Shown here in pieces: positions 43,728 through 52,407 of a stretch of DNA of 64,000 bases. Below the pieces are notes generated by a model. It was not told where the DNA came from. It ran no database searches and saw nothing but the letters and a program-made list of their open reading frames with translations. The stretch lies in contig NZ_FOVH01000007.1 of assembly GCF_900115095.1 (NCBI RefSeq), positions 342,431-406,430 on the forward strand. Reading direction: 5' to 3'. Within the stretch, counting starts at the first letter, position 1; every line of letters begins with the position of its first letter. This DNA is from Actinomadura madurae. GTDB lineage: Bacteria; Actinomycetota; Actinomycetes; Streptosporangiales; Streptosporangiaceae. Made by a program: the position numbers and the translations under genes.

Positions 43728-44535
43728 GCCGCGCGAGTACCCGACGGCGCTGGGCGCGTCCAGCCGCGAGACGATCACGTTGCTGGGGCACGACCTCGCG
43801 GAGGAGGTGATGGGCGAGGTCGGGTTCGGCGAGCTGGCGTTCTGGCTGGCGGCGCAGCGACGTCCCGCGCCGGGCGAGACCCGCGTGTTCGAGGCCGTCC
43901 TCGCGGCGCTGGCCGACCACGGCTTCACCCCCACCGCGATCGTCACCCGGCTGACGTACCTGTCCGCGCCCGACTCGGTGCAGGGCGCGCTCGCCGCCGG
44001 GCTGCTGGGCGGCGGCTCCCGGTTCCTCGGCGTCACGGAGGACACGGGCCGCTTCCTGCACGACGTCCTGGCCTCGGCCGGCGAGCCCCCCGCGGACGAG
44101 GCGGGCTGGGACGCGCTGGCGCTGGAGACCGTCCGGGCCGAGCGGGAGGCCGGGCGGTTCGTCCCCGGCCTCGGCCACCACGTGCACAAGGACGGCGACC
44201 CGCGCACCCCCCGGCTGATGCGGATCGCCGCGGAGGAGGGGACGTTCGGCCCGCACCTGGCGCTGTTCGCCGCGATCGGCCGCGTCCACCCCGAGGTGCT
44301 CGGCAAGAAGCTCCCGCTGAACGGCGCCGGGGTCTGCGGCGCCGCCCTCGCCGACCTCGGGCTGCCGCTGGAGCTGCTGCGCGGGTTCGCGCTCCTGGCC
44401 CGCACCGCCGGGCTGATCGGGCAGCTCGCCGAAGAGCTGCGCCGCCCCGTCGGCAACGAGATCTTCCTGTCGGTCGACCTGAACAACCGGTCCGTCGACC
44501 CCGCCCCCTACACCCCCGGAGACCGTCATGGCTGA
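43720..44535 (+). CDS. Citryl-CoA lyase/short citrate synthase-like protein
   Basis: 271 residues, GTG start overlapping the CaiB stop by eight bases. The active-site histidine region GLGHHVHKDGDPRTPRL and LNGAGVCGAALADLGLP match the small citryl-CoA lyase branch of the citrate synthase superfamily, much shorter than citrate synthase (about 430). It would cleave a hydroxy-acyl-CoA into acetyl-CoA and an oxo acid or run the reverse. Placed directly after a CoA transferase, it probably cleaves that enzyme's product. Exact substrate unknown. Confidence 0.83.
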   Translation: MAEPREYPTALGASSRETITLLGHDLAEEVMGEVGFGELAFWLAAQRRPAPGETRVFEAVLAALADHGFTPTAIVTRLTYLSAPDSVQGALAAGLLGGGSRFLGVTEDTGRFLHDVLASAGEPPADEAGWDALALETVRAEREAGRFVPGLGHHVHKDGDPRTPRLMRIAAEEGTFGPHLALFAAIGRVHPEVLGKKLPLNGAGVCGAALADLGLPLELLRGFALLARTAGLIGQLAEELRRPVGNEIFLSVDLNNRSVDPAPYTPGDRHG

Positions 44536-45391
44536 ACTGGTCGCTGTGATCGCTTCGACCCACCACCCCTTCTACCACCGCGCGAGCACGGCGACCGGGG
44601 AGGACCGCCCCGACTTCGCGGACGAGTGGGTCCGCAAGGTCGAGGCGTTCCGCGAGACGCTCACCCGGGCCCGGCCGGACGTCCTGGTGATGGTCGGCTC
44701 CGACCACTTCCACCAGCTGTGGCTGGACAACATGCCGCAGTTCCTCATCGGCAAGGCGCCGTTCTACGACGCGAACTGGTACAACGAGGAACGCGAGTTC
44801 GGGCTGCCGCGGATGCTGTTCAAGGGCCAGGAGGACCTGTCGGCGTACCTGCTGCGGGAGGGCCTGGACGCCGGCTTCGACCTGGCGTTCTCCAACGAGC
44901 TGCGCATCGACCACTCGATCACGTGCCCGATCATCACGCTGCGCCCGCAGAACGACCTGCCGATCGTGCCCGTCTACACCAACATCTTCGCGCCGCCGCT
45001 GCCGCGGCCGAAGCGGTTCGTCCAGCTGGGCAGGACGATCCGCGAGCTGGTGGAGTCGTGGCCCGGGGACCGGCGGGTCGCGATCATCGGCACCGGGCAC
45101 CTGTCGCTGGAGCTCGGCGGCCCGCGCCAGTTCGGCCCGCACGGACCCGACCCGGAGTTCGACGCGAAGGCGGTGGAGTGGATCTCCTCCGGCGACATCG
45201 AGGGGTGCCTCGCCGAGGTGACGCTCGACAGCCTGCACGCGCCCGGCAACGCCACCCACGGGTTCATGGACTTCATGCTCATGATGGGCGTCGCGGGCGA
45301 GGGGCGGAAGGCCGACTACGTCGACACCTACGACCTGTTCCACACGATGGAGGCGTACTTCACCTGGTACCCGAACGGAGCCGGCCAGTGA
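44528..45391 (+). CDS. Extradiol dioxygenase, LigB-like catalytic subunit
   Basis: 287-residue class III extradiol dioxygenase catalytic subunit. Iron ligands expected in ASTHHPFYH (His12 region) and GSDHFHQLWLDN (His ~60), with Glu further on; GTGHLSLELGGP matches the third conserved His segment. It opens catecholic rings with O2. It overlaps the upstream gene by eight bases and the LigA-like subunit by four. Relatives include protocatechuate 4,5-dioxygenase and gallate dioxygenase; the ring substrate here is not determined by sequence. Confidence 0.9.
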   Translation: MAELVAVIASTHHPFYHRASTATGEDRPDFADEWVRKVEAFRETLTRARPDVLVMVGSDHFHQLWLDNMPQFLIGKAPFYDANWYNEEREFGLPRMLFKGQEDLSAYLLREGLDAGFDLAFSNELRIDHSITCPIITLRPQNDLPIVPVYTNIFAPPLPRPKRFVQLGRTIRELVESWPGDRRVAIIGTGHLSLELGGPRQFGPHGPDPEFDAKAVEWISSGDIEGCLAEVTLDSLHAPGNATHGFMDFMLMMGVAGEGRKADYVDTYDLFHTMEAYFTWYPNGAGQ

Positions 45392-45750
45392 GCAAGTACC
45401 TGCTGAACAAGTTCCTCTACACCGTCGACCGCGACCCGGAGCTCGTCGAGCGCTACCGGGAGGAGCCGGAGGCGACCGTCGCCTGGTGGGAGGAGGAGCA
45501 GGCCAACCGCATCATCAACTGCCACGGCGGCGAGTCGTCGACCTGGCTGCGGTTCGACGACACCGAGCGGGCCGCACTCGCCGGGCACGACTACCCGAAG
45601 CTGTTCGAGCTGGGCGCGCACCCGTTCCTGACGCTCACGCTCTTCATCGCCATGTTCGAACGCGACCACGACGAGCCGCTCGGGTTCCAGCTGGAGTACG
45701 CGCGGCGGCTCTCGCCGTTCACGCTCCCCTACCCCGACATCGCGACCTGA
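45388..45750 (+). CDS. Extradiol dioxygenase small subunit, LigA-like
   Basis: 120-residue helical subunit (LNKFLYTVDRDPELVERYRE, then EAGAHPFLTLTLF-like ELGAHPFLTLTLFIAMFE) matching the alpha subunit of protocatechuate 4,5-dioxygenase, which covers the catalytic LigB subunit's active site. GTG start overlapping the LigB stop. The LigB-then-LigA order is reversed from the classical ligAB. Presence of both subunits makes a functional two-component dioxygenase likely. Confidence 0.9.
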   Translation: MSKYLLNKFLYTVDRDPELVERYREEPEATVAWWEEEQANRIINCHGGESSTWLRFDDTERAALAGHDYPKLFELGAHPFLTLTLFIAMFERDHDEPLGFQLEYARRLSPFTLPYPDIAT

Positions 45751-45754
45751 GCCG

Positions 45755-46738
45755 ATGACGCGACCCGAGCGGATGCGCGCCGCCGAGATCAGGGAGCCGG
45801 GCCGGCCGCCGGTGGTGGCGGACCGCGAGCCGCCCGTGCCGGGGGACGGCGAGGTGCTCGTCGACGTCCTCGCCGCACCGATCACGCCGCTGGACCTGCT
45901 GTGCGCCACCGGGACGTCCTACTTCGGACGGCCCGCGACACCGTACGTGCCGGGCGTCCAGGGCGTCGGGACCACCGGCGGCCGGACGGTGTGGTTCCCG
46001 TGCCCGGCCGGGATGGCGCCCGGCGACGGGAGCATGGCCGAGGTCGCGGCCGTGCCGGAGGCGGCGCTCGTCGCGCTGCCGGACGGGGCCGACCCCGTGT
46101 CGCTGGCCGCGCTCGGGCTGTCGGCCGTCGCCGCCCACATGGCGCTGACCTGGCGCGGCGAGCTGGCCGCCGGCGAGCAGGTCGTGGTGCTCGGCGCGGG
46201 CGGCGTGGTCGGGCAGGCCGCCGTCCGCCTCGCCCGGGCGGCGGGGGCGCGCCGGGTCGTCGCGGGCGCGCGGTCGGCGGACGGCCGGGAGCGGGCGCGG
46301 CGGGCCGGGGCGGACGCCGTCGTCGCCCTCGACACCGCCGACGTCGCCGAGCTCGGGCGGCGGTTCGCCGGCGCCGCCGAGGGCCCGGTCGATCTCGTGC
46401 TCGACCCGCTGTTCGGCGCCCCGGCGGCCGCCGCGGCCGGGACGCTGCGTCCCGGCGGGCGGCTGGTCAACCTCGGGAGCTCGGCCGGCGAGACGTGCCC
46501 GATCGAGTCCTCGACCATCCGGGGCAGGTCGCTGCGGGTGCTCGGCTACACCAACAACGAGCTGACGCCGGAACAGCGCGCCGAGTCCATCGCGTTCGTC
46601 GCCGAGCGGGCGGCGGCCGGGGAGCTGGCCGTCGCGCACGAGACCGTCCCGCTGGAGGACGCGGCGGAGGCGTGGCGGCGGCAGGCCGAGGGGACGGCGG
46701 CGGGCCGGATCGTGCTCACCCCGCGGCCGGCCGGGTGA
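45755..46738 (+). CDS. Zinc-free MDR oxidoreductase (quinone reductase-like)
   Basis: 327 residues. N-terminal GroES-like fold (GEVLVDVLAAPITPLDLLCATG) and Rossmann domain with VVVLGAGGVVGQAAVRLARAAGA. The Cys/His zinc ligands of alcohol dehydrogenases are absent, so it is of the quinone reductase/enoyl reductase branch and uses NAD(P)H. Last gene of the CaiB-LigBA operon, four bases after LigA. It may reduce an unsaturated cleavage product. Its 3' end overlaps the opposing IclR gene by 23 bases. Confidence 0.85.
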   Translation: MTRPERMRAAEIREPGRPPVVADREPPVPGDGEVLVDVLAAPITPLDLLCATGTSYFGRPATPYVPGVQGVGTTGGRTVWFPCPAGMAPGDGSMAEVAAVPEAALVALPDGADPVSLAALGLSAVAAHMALTWRGELAAGEQVVVLGAGGVVGQAAVRLARAAGARRVVAGARSADGRERARRAGADAVVALDTADVAELGRRFAGAAEGPVDLVLDPLFGAPAAAAAGTLRPGGRLVNLGSSAGETCPIESSTIRGRSLRVLGYTNNELTPEQRAESIAFVAERAAAGELAVAHETVPLEDAAEAWRRQAEGTAAGRIVLTPRPAG

Positions 46739-47525
46739 CCTGCGGGACGGCCTCCAGCCGGGCGAAGTCGGCGCTGATCTCCCCCGCCGTGTGCAGCAGC
46801 AGCGGCAGGTGCTCCTCCAGCAGCCGCTCCAGCGGCGTCTCGGCGGCGTGCGTGTTCACGTTGATGCCCGCGATGACCGCCCCGGAGCCGTCCCGCAGCG
46901 GCGCCGCCACCGAGCGGATGCCGCGCGCGAGCTGCTCGTCCGTCAGCGCCCATCCGCGGGCCCGCACCTCGCGCAGCTCGGCGTCCCGCTCCTCGCGGGT
47001 GAGGTGGACGCGCGGCTCCAGCCCGGAGCGGGTCGGCTCGGCGAGGATCCGGTCGACCTCGGCCGGGTCGAGCGCGGCGAGCTGGACCTTGCCGAGCGAG
47101 GTCTGCAGGGCCGGGAACCGCGTCCCGATCTGCACCGTCAACGCGACGATCTTCGGGACGGCGACCCGCGCGACGTAGACGATGTCGGACCCGTCGAGCT
47201 GCGCGATCGAGCAGGACTCGTTCGTCCGGGCGACGAGCCGCTCCATGTGCGGGCGCGCGACGTCCCACAGGCTCATGGAGCGGACGTAGGCGACGCCGAG
47301 GTCGAGGACGCGCGGGGTGAGCGCGTAGCCGCCCTCCTCCACCCGCACGTAGCCGAGCTCCCGCAGCGTGAGCAGGATGCGGCGGGCGGTGGGGCGGGCG
47401 AGGCCCGCGGCCTCGGCGACCTGGGCGAGCGACATCACGGGGCGCCGCGCCTCGAAGGCGGTGATGACGTCGAGGCCCCGGGCCAGCGCCTCGATGAAAT
47501 CCGGTCCGGTGCCTTCCCGTGGCAT
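46716..47525 (-). CDS. IclR family regulator (PcaR-like)
   Basis: 269 residues. N-terminal winged helix (about 10-75: FIEALARGLDVITAFEARRPVMSLAQVAEA, then LARPTARRILLTLRELGYV) and C-terminal effector domain with VARTNESCSIAQLDGSDIVYVARV and GINVNTHA. The arrangement and ARGLDVI start recall the PcaR/PobR/CatR group that controls aromatic acid catabolism. It very likely regulates the island's operons in response to a pathway acid. It heads the reverse operon with MaoC, amidohydrolase and SDR in other transcripts downstream or upstream. Confidence 0.92.
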   Translation of the reverse strand: MPREGTGPDFIEALARGLDVITAFEARRPVMSLAQVAEAAGLARPTARRILLTLRELGYVRVEEGGYALTPRVLDLGVAYVRSMSLWDVARPHMERLVARTNESCSIAQLDGSDIVYVARVAVPKIVALTVQIGTRFPALQTSLGKVQLAALDPAEVDRILAEPTRSGLEPRVHLTREERDAELREVRARGWALTDEQLARGIRSVAAPLRDGSGAVIAGINVNTHAAETPLERLLEEHLPLLLHTAGEISADFARLEAVPQVTRPAAG

Positions 47526-47605
47526 CGATCGTCCCCTCCCCGCCGCCGGCCAGGGTGTCCATCATACGGACACCTGACCGGAACCGTGCGCGGGGCCCCG
47601 CGGCC

Positions 47606-48061
47606 TCACGGGTAGAAGCGGAAGACCGCTCGCAGGACGCAGGCGGGCTTGCCGCCGTTCTCGATCTCGACGACGAGGTCGGCGGTGACCTGGACGCCGC
47701 CGCCGGCGACGTCCGACACCTCCGCCAGCGTGGCGGACAGCCGGATGCGGGCCCCGGCCGGGACGGGCGCCGGGAACCGGACCCTGTCCAGCCCGTAGTT
47801 GACCTTGGTCGTGATGCCGGTGACGTCGAGCAGCTCCGTCCACAGCGGGATGACCAGGGACAGCGTCAGGTACCCGTGCGCGATCGGGCCGCCGAACGGG
47901 CCCTTCTTCGCCCGCTCGGGGTCGACGTGGATCCACTGGTGGTCACCGGTCGCGTCGGCGAAGAGGTTGATCCGGTCCTGGTCCACCTCCAGCCAGCGGC
48001 TTGAACCGAGCGAGGCGCCGGCCAGGCCCTTCAGGTCTTCGAACGCGACGGTCGTGCTCAC
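47606..48061 (-). CDS. MaoC-like enoyl hydratase
   Basis: 151-residue single hot-dog domain. The hydratase-2 motif reads FADATGDHQWIHVDPERA, and the GPFGGPIAHGYLTLSL segment is characteristic. It adds water to an enoyl-CoA double bond (R-specific hydratase). GTG start overlapping the stop of the amidohydrolase gene by four bases, so SDR-amidohydrolase-MaoC form an operon. Consistent with handling of CoA thioesters made by the CaiB protein. Confidence 0.92.
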   Translation of the reverse strand: MSTTVAFEDLKGLAGASLGSSRWLEVDQDRINLFADATGDHQWIHVDPERAKKGPFGGPIAHGYLTLSLVIPLWTELLDVTGITTKVNYGLDRVRFPAPVPAGARIRLSATLAEVSDVAGGGVQVTADLVVEIENGGKPACVLRAVFRFYP

Positions 48062-48969
48062 TGCGTGCCTCCCTGGTCGGGGTCGTGGTCCTTGGCGGGT
48101 CCCAGGCGGAGGACGCGGACCGCGTTCTCCTTGAGGATCTTGGGCCGGACGTGCGGCTTGATCTCCAGCTTCGCGAAGTCCTCCCGCCAGCGGTCCGGGG
48201 TGATGACGGGGAAGTCGGAGCCGAACAGCACCTTGTCCTGCAGCAGGCTGTTGGCGTACCGGACGAGCTGCGGCGGGAAGTACTTGGGCGACCAGCCGGA
48301 CAGGTCGATGTAGACGTTCGGCTTGTGCGTCGCGACGGCGAGGGCCTCGTCCTGCCACGGGAACGACGGGTGCGCCATGATGATCGTCAGGTCGGGGAGG
48401 TCGACGGCGACGTCGTCCAGCAGCATCGGGTTCGACAGGCCGAGCCGGATGCCTCCGCCGCCCGGCATGCCGGCGCCGATCCCGGTCTGCCCCGTGTGGA
48501 ACAGGGCCGGGACCCCGTGCTCGGCGGCGACCTCCAGCAGCGGGTAGGCACTGCGGTCGTTGGGCGCGAAGCCCTGGAGGGACGGGTGGAACTTGATCCC
48601 GCGCACCCCCCGCTCCTCGATCAGGCGGCGGAGGGTCCGGGCGCCGGCGCGGCCCTTGGCGGGGTCGATGCTCGCGAACGGGATCAGGACGTCGGGATGC
48701 TCGGCCGCGGCGTCCGCGATCTCCTCGTTGGACAGCGCCGGATGGCCGGTGGCGTTCTCGATGTCGACCGTGAACACGACGGCCGCCATGCGGCGCTCGC
48801 GGTAGTAGGACGCGATCTCGTGGACGTCCGGGGTGCGGTGCCCGCCGCCGAAGTACTTCGCGGACGCCTCGAAGTACTCGTCCGGGAGCGACAGGTGGCC
48901 GTGCGCGTCGGTCTCGACGTGGACGTGGACGTCGACGGCCTCCAGGGCCTCCAGGTCGAGATTCGTCAT
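48058..48969 (-). CDS. Amidohydrolase-2 family protein (LigI/LigJ/ACMSD-like)
   Basis: 303 residues. N-terminal HxH in EAVDVHVHVETD, a Lys/His strand GIKFHPSLQGF, TIIMAHPSFPW and the late Asp in VLFGSDFPV, the metal-site layout of the amidohydrolase-2 (PF04909) family. Members include 2-pyrone-4,6-dicarboxylate lactonase LigI, oxalomesaconate hydratase LigJ and ACMS decarboxylase, which all act after extradiol ring cleavage, matching the LigA/LigB genes nearby. Overlaps the SDR and MaoC genes by four bases each. Confidence 0.88.
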   Translation of the reverse strand: MTNLDLEALEAVDVHVHVETDAHGHLSLPDEYFEASAKYFGGGHRTPDVHEIASYYRERRMAAVVFTVDIENATGHPALSNEEIADAAAEHPDVLIPFASIDPAKGRAGARTLRRLIEERGVRGIKFHPSLQGFAPNDRSAYPLLEVAAEHGVPALFHTGQTGIGAGMPGGGGIRLGLSNPMLLDDVAVDLPDLTIIMAHPSFPWQDEALAVATHKPNVYIDLSGWSPKYFPPQLVRYANSLLQDKVLFGSDFPVITPDRWREDFAKLEIKPHVRPKILKENAVRVLRLGPAKDHDPDQGGTQ

Positions 48970-49880
48970 CGTGCCGCCTCCGGAGCCTCGGGGAGGTCCT
49001 CTCCCACGCTCTGCTCATGCCCGGCGAAGACGGTGGGCCATGCTTCGGCGACGTCGTCCGCGCCCCAGCCGCCGTCCCGGTAGGCGGCGACCGCCTGGAC
49101 CGGGTGCGTCCAGAGCGACAGCCGGTCGCCGCCGACGCCGACGGCCTGCCCGGTGATGCCGGACGCGGCGTCGGACGCGAGGAACGCGACGAGGCCGGCG
49201 GCGTCCTCGGGGGTGCCGAACGCCAGGGCGCGGCGGGCGAAGGGCGGCATCGCGCGGCCCTCGCGCATCGCCTCCACGTACGGCGCGAGCGCCGGGATCG
49301 TCTCGGTCATCGCGGTCGCCGCGACCGGCACGATCGCGTTCACGGTGACGTTCGCGCGGGCCAGCTCCATCGCCCAGGTGCGGACGAAGCCGACGATGCC
49401 GGCCTTGGCCGCGGAGTAGTTGGTCTGCCCGAAGTTCCCGCGCTGCCCGGCCGGGGAGCCGATCAGGATGAGCCGTCCGCCCTCGCCCTGCTCGCGGAAC
49501 CGCACGGCCGCCGCGCGGGCGCAGGTGAACGTGCCCCGCAGATGGACCTGGACGACGGTGTCGAAGTCGTCGTCGGTCATCTTCCACAGCACCCGGTCGC
49601 GCAGGACGCCGGCGTTGGTCACCATCACGTCGAGCCGGCCGAACTCGTCCACCGCCCGCGCGACCAGGGCCTCGGCCGTCTCGGACGTGCCGATCGCGGC
49701 GGCGTGCGCGACGGCCCGGCCGCCCGCGCCGGCGATCCGCCGCGCCGCGGCCTCGGCCGCCTCGGCGTCCACGTCGTTGACCACGACGGCGGCTCCCGCG
49801 CGGGCGAGTTCCCCGGCGTAGGCGAGGCCGAGGCCGCGCCCGGCGCCGGTGACCACCGCCACCTTCCCGTTCAGCTCCAT
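48966..49880 (-). CDS. Short-chain dehydrogenase/reductase
   Basis: 304 residues from the ATG (MELNGKVAVVTGAGRGLG). Cofactor motif TGxxxGxG near residues 11-18, NAG in VTNAGVLRD, catalytic Ser in LIGSPAG and YxxxK in TNYSAAK. The C-terminal extension of about 50 residues (ending LPEAPEAAR) is longer than in a basic SDR. It probably oxidises a hydroxyacyl-CoA from the MaoC hydratase. First gene of the reverse operon; divergent from paaX-like gene across 150 bases. Confidence 0.9.
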   Translation of the reverse strand: MELNGKVAVVTGAGRGLGLAYAGELARAGAAVVVNDVDAEAAEAAARRIAGAGGRAVAHAAAIGTSETAEALVARAVDEFGRLDVMVTNAGVLRDRVLWKMTDDDFDTVVQVHLRGTFTCARAAAVRFREQGEGGRLILIGSPAGQRGNFGQTNYSAAKAGIVGFVRTWAMELARANVTVNAIVPVAATAMTETIPALAPYVEAMREGRAMPPFARRALAFGTPEDAAGLVAFLASDAASGITGQAVGVGGDRLSLWTHPVQAVAAYRDGGWGADDVAEAWPTVFAGHEQSVGEDLPEAPEAAR

Positions 49881-50030
49881 TGCCACCCTTCCCAGATCCG
49901 TTCGTCCCCCGAAGTTAGATGCGAAGATGTCGAGCGTCAATATTTGATCGAATAATGTGGGTCACCGCCGGGAGGACCCGCGGCATGGTGTGATGGCGGC
50001 CGGTGAACCGGACCGGGGAAGGACGGGGGC

Positions 50031-50879
50031 ATGACCGCCGAGCAGGACGCGTTCCCGGGCGCACGCCCACGACGGCGTGCGCCCCAGCAGCTGCTGTTCA
50101 GCTTCCTCGGGTCCCTGGTCCTCGACCGCGGCCACCCGCCGATCAGCTCCCGCGTCTTCCTGCACCTGCTGGAGGACCTCGGCGTCGCCGAGGCCGCGGG
50201 CCGCGCCACGCTCGCCCGGATGACCCGCAAGGGCCTGCTCGCCCGCACCCGGGAGGGGCGCACCGCGCGGTTCTCGCTCACCCCGTGGGCCGAGGACCTG
50301 CTGCGGGAGGCCACGCCCCGGGTCACCTCGCCCGCGCCGTTCACCCACCCGGGCGGCGAGTGGACGCTGCTCAGCTACTCCATGCCGGAGAGCCGCCGCG
50401 ACCTGCGCCACCAGATCCGGGCCCGGCTGATCTGGGCCGGGTTCGGCGGGCTGCGGGACGGGCTGTGGATCGCGCCGGGCCGCGTCGACATCGACGCGAT
50501 CTTCGACGGCCCCGAGTACGCCGGGCTCGCGGAGCTGGCCGACGCGTTCTACTCCGTCCCCGTCGAGGGCACCGACGTGCCGCGACTGCTGCACCGCGCC
50601 TGGGACGTGCCGGCGATCCGCGCCGAGCACGAGTCCTTCATCGCCACCTGGACGCCCGACCGCGAGCGGCGCGGGCGCCCGCTCACCCGCCTCACCCTGC
50701 TCGGCGCCGACTGGCTGCAGCTGCTGCGCACCGACCCCGGCCTGCCCGCCGAGCACCTCCCGGGCGGCTGGCCGGCCGCCGCGTCCGCCGCCCTGTACCG
50801 GGAGCGGTACGAGGCGCTCGAACCGGACGCGTCCGAGCAGCTCCGCGAGCTCCTCCGAGACGACGCCGGGCGCCGCTGA
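50031..50879 (+). CDS. PaaX family regulator
   Basis: 282 residues. N-terminal helix-turn-helix (about 18-80: APQQLLFSFLGSLVLDRG, TLARMTRKGLLARTREGRT) and central PaaX domain with WTLLSYSMPESRRDLRHQIR and GFGGLRDGLWIAPGR. PaaX-type repressors respond to aryl- or acyl-CoA compounds such as phenylacetyl-CoA. Divergent from the SDR-amidohydrolase-MaoC operon, so it is a likely repressor of that operon, sensing a CoA thioester. Confidence 0.92.
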   Translation: MTAEQDAFPGARPRRRAPQQLLFSFLGSLVLDRGHPPISSRVFLHLLEDLGVAEAAGRATLARMTRKGLLARTREGRTARFSLTPWAEDLLREATPRVTSPAPFTHPGGEWTLLSYSMPESRRDLRHQIRARLIWAGFGGLRDGLWIAPGRVDIDAIFDGPEYAGLAELADAFYSVPVEGTDVPRLLHRAWDVPAIRAEHESFIATWTPDRERRGRPLTRLTLLGADWLQLLRTDPGLPAEHLPGGWPAAASAALYRERYEALEPDASEQLRELLRDDAGRR

Positions 50880-50988
50880 ACCCTCGCGGACGCGGGCGCG
50901 TATCCCTGGGGCGACGGGCCACACCCCCACCGGATGACGTCGTCCGCCCTCCGGCGGCGCGTGTCCCCTGCGCGCGAGGAGCTTCTCC

Positions 50989-52266
50989 GTGTCAACGGAC
51001 CCGATCGATCCGGGACTGCTGCGCAAGAACGCGCACAGCCCGTCCTTCTTCGCCCTCCAGAGGGCGTCGTCCGGGCGTCAGGACCTGGTCGACTTCTGCA
51101 TCCCGTGCAACCCGTACTTCCCGACGCCCGGGATGTTCTCCCAGCTGTCGGGCTCCCTGGAGCACATCCTCAAGTACTATCCGAGCGACGCCGACACGAT
51201 CACGGCCGAGCTGTGCGCCACGCTGGGGCACAACCCGCAGACGGTCGTGATGGGCAACGGCTCGACGGAGCTGATCACCTGGATCGACCATCTACTCGTC
51301 CGGGAGAGCCTCGCCACGCCGATCCCGACGTTCGGGCGGTGGACGGACCAGCCCATGGAGACCGGCAAGCGGGTCGACATGTTCCAGCTCCACGAGCTGC
51401 GCGGCTTCGAGTTCGACGTGGACGCGTTCGTCCAGTTCGTCCGGGCGCGGGGGTCGCGGGTCGCGGTCGTCTGCAACCCGAACAACCCCGACGGCGGGTA
51501 CGTCCCGCGGCGCGAGATCGTCCGGCTGCTGGACTGCCTCATCGACCTGGACCTGGTCGTGGTGGACGAGTCGTTCCTGGACTTCGTGGACGCCGAGGCG
51601 CACACCAGCGTCGCGGACGAGGCCCGCATCCGGCCCAACGTGATCGTGCTGAAGAGCCTCGGGAAGAACTTTGGACTGCACGGCATCCGGTTCGGCTACA
51701 TGGTCGCCAACCCGGCGCTGGCGCAGACCGTCCGGGCGGCGCTGCCGAAGTGGAACCTCAACTCCTTCGCCGAGGTCGTGGTGTTCCTGTTGCGCGAGCA
51801 CGGCGCCGAGTACCGGGAGAGCCTGCGGCTGCTCGCCCGCGACCGGATGCTGATGGCCCAGCAGCTCGCGTCCCTGCCCGGGCTGAAGGTGTTCCCGTCG
51901 CAGGGCAACTTCATCATGGTCAAGCTGCCGGACGGCAAGGACGGCGTGGCGCTGCGCGACCACCTGATCACCCACCACGGGGTGTTCGTCCGCGAGTGCG
52001 GCAACAAGCTGGGCTCCACGAGCCAGTTCCTGCGGCTCGTCGTCCGGCCGCAGGCGGACGTGCAGCGGCTCCTGATCGGTCTCGGCTCCTACCTGTACGG
52101 GTCCTCGGCGGAGGCGCCGCCCGACAACGTGGTCTCGCCCGGCCACGGCTGGGGGGAGCCCGCGCCGCCGGTCGCCGTCCCGGGCCTGGAGGGCGATCCG
52201 CTGAGCCGCTTCACCGATCCGCAGCACAACGAGACCCGTCCCGAGGATTTCCGAGCGGCCATTTAA
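50989..52266 (+). CDS. Fold-type I PLP aminotransferase, HisC/CobD-like
   Basis: 425 residues, GTG start. The PLP lysine is in LKSLGKNFGLHGIRFGY, with NPNNPDGG (cofactor Asn) and VVVDESFLDF (Asp) upstream; RLVVRP gives the substrate-binding Arg. This is the histidinol-phosphate aminotransferase/threonine-phosphate decarboxylase branch. A C-terminal tail of about 55 residues (rich in Pro/Gly, ending RPEDFRAAI) is unusual. It precedes a P450 by 141 bases on the same strand. It may act in secondary metabolism; a housekeeping hisC role is less likely without his genes. Confidence 0.85.
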   Translation: MSTDPIDPGLLRKNAHSPSFFALQRASSGRQDLVDFCIPCNPYFPTPGMFSQLSGSLEHILKYYPSDADTITAELCATLGHNPQTVVMGNGSTELITWIDHLLVRESLATPIPTFGRWTDQPMETGKRVDMFQLHELRGFEFDVDAFVQFVRARGSRVAVVCNPNNPDGGYVPRREIVRLLDCLIDLDLVVVDESFLDFVDAEAHTSVADEARIRPNVIVLKSLGKNFGLHGIRFGYMVANPALAQTVRAALPKWNLNSFAEVVVFLLREHGAEYRESLRLLARDRMLMAQQLASLPGLKVFPSQGNFIMVKLPDGKDGVALRDHLITHHGVFVRECGNKLGSTSQFLRLVVRPQADVQRLLIGLGSYLYGSSAEAPPDNVVSPGHGWGEPAPPVAVPGLEGDPLSRFTDPQHNETRPEDFRAAI

Positions 52267-52407
52267 GGAAAGGCCGAAAGGGGAGTAGACGAGTAAGTCC
52301 CCCGGGTGACCTGGCGAGCCCGCCGAGTGCGCCGTACGTTGGCAGGCGTTGCTCATCCGGGAGCGGCCCGCCGCGGCGCTCCGACGCGATCCTCGGAAAG
52401 GTCCCCA

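Noticed and set aside
42426..44486. 686-codon reverse frame under caiB and the citryl-CoA lyase gene
   Set aside because: Overlaps two motif-bearing genes with coupled starts and has no recognisable domain.
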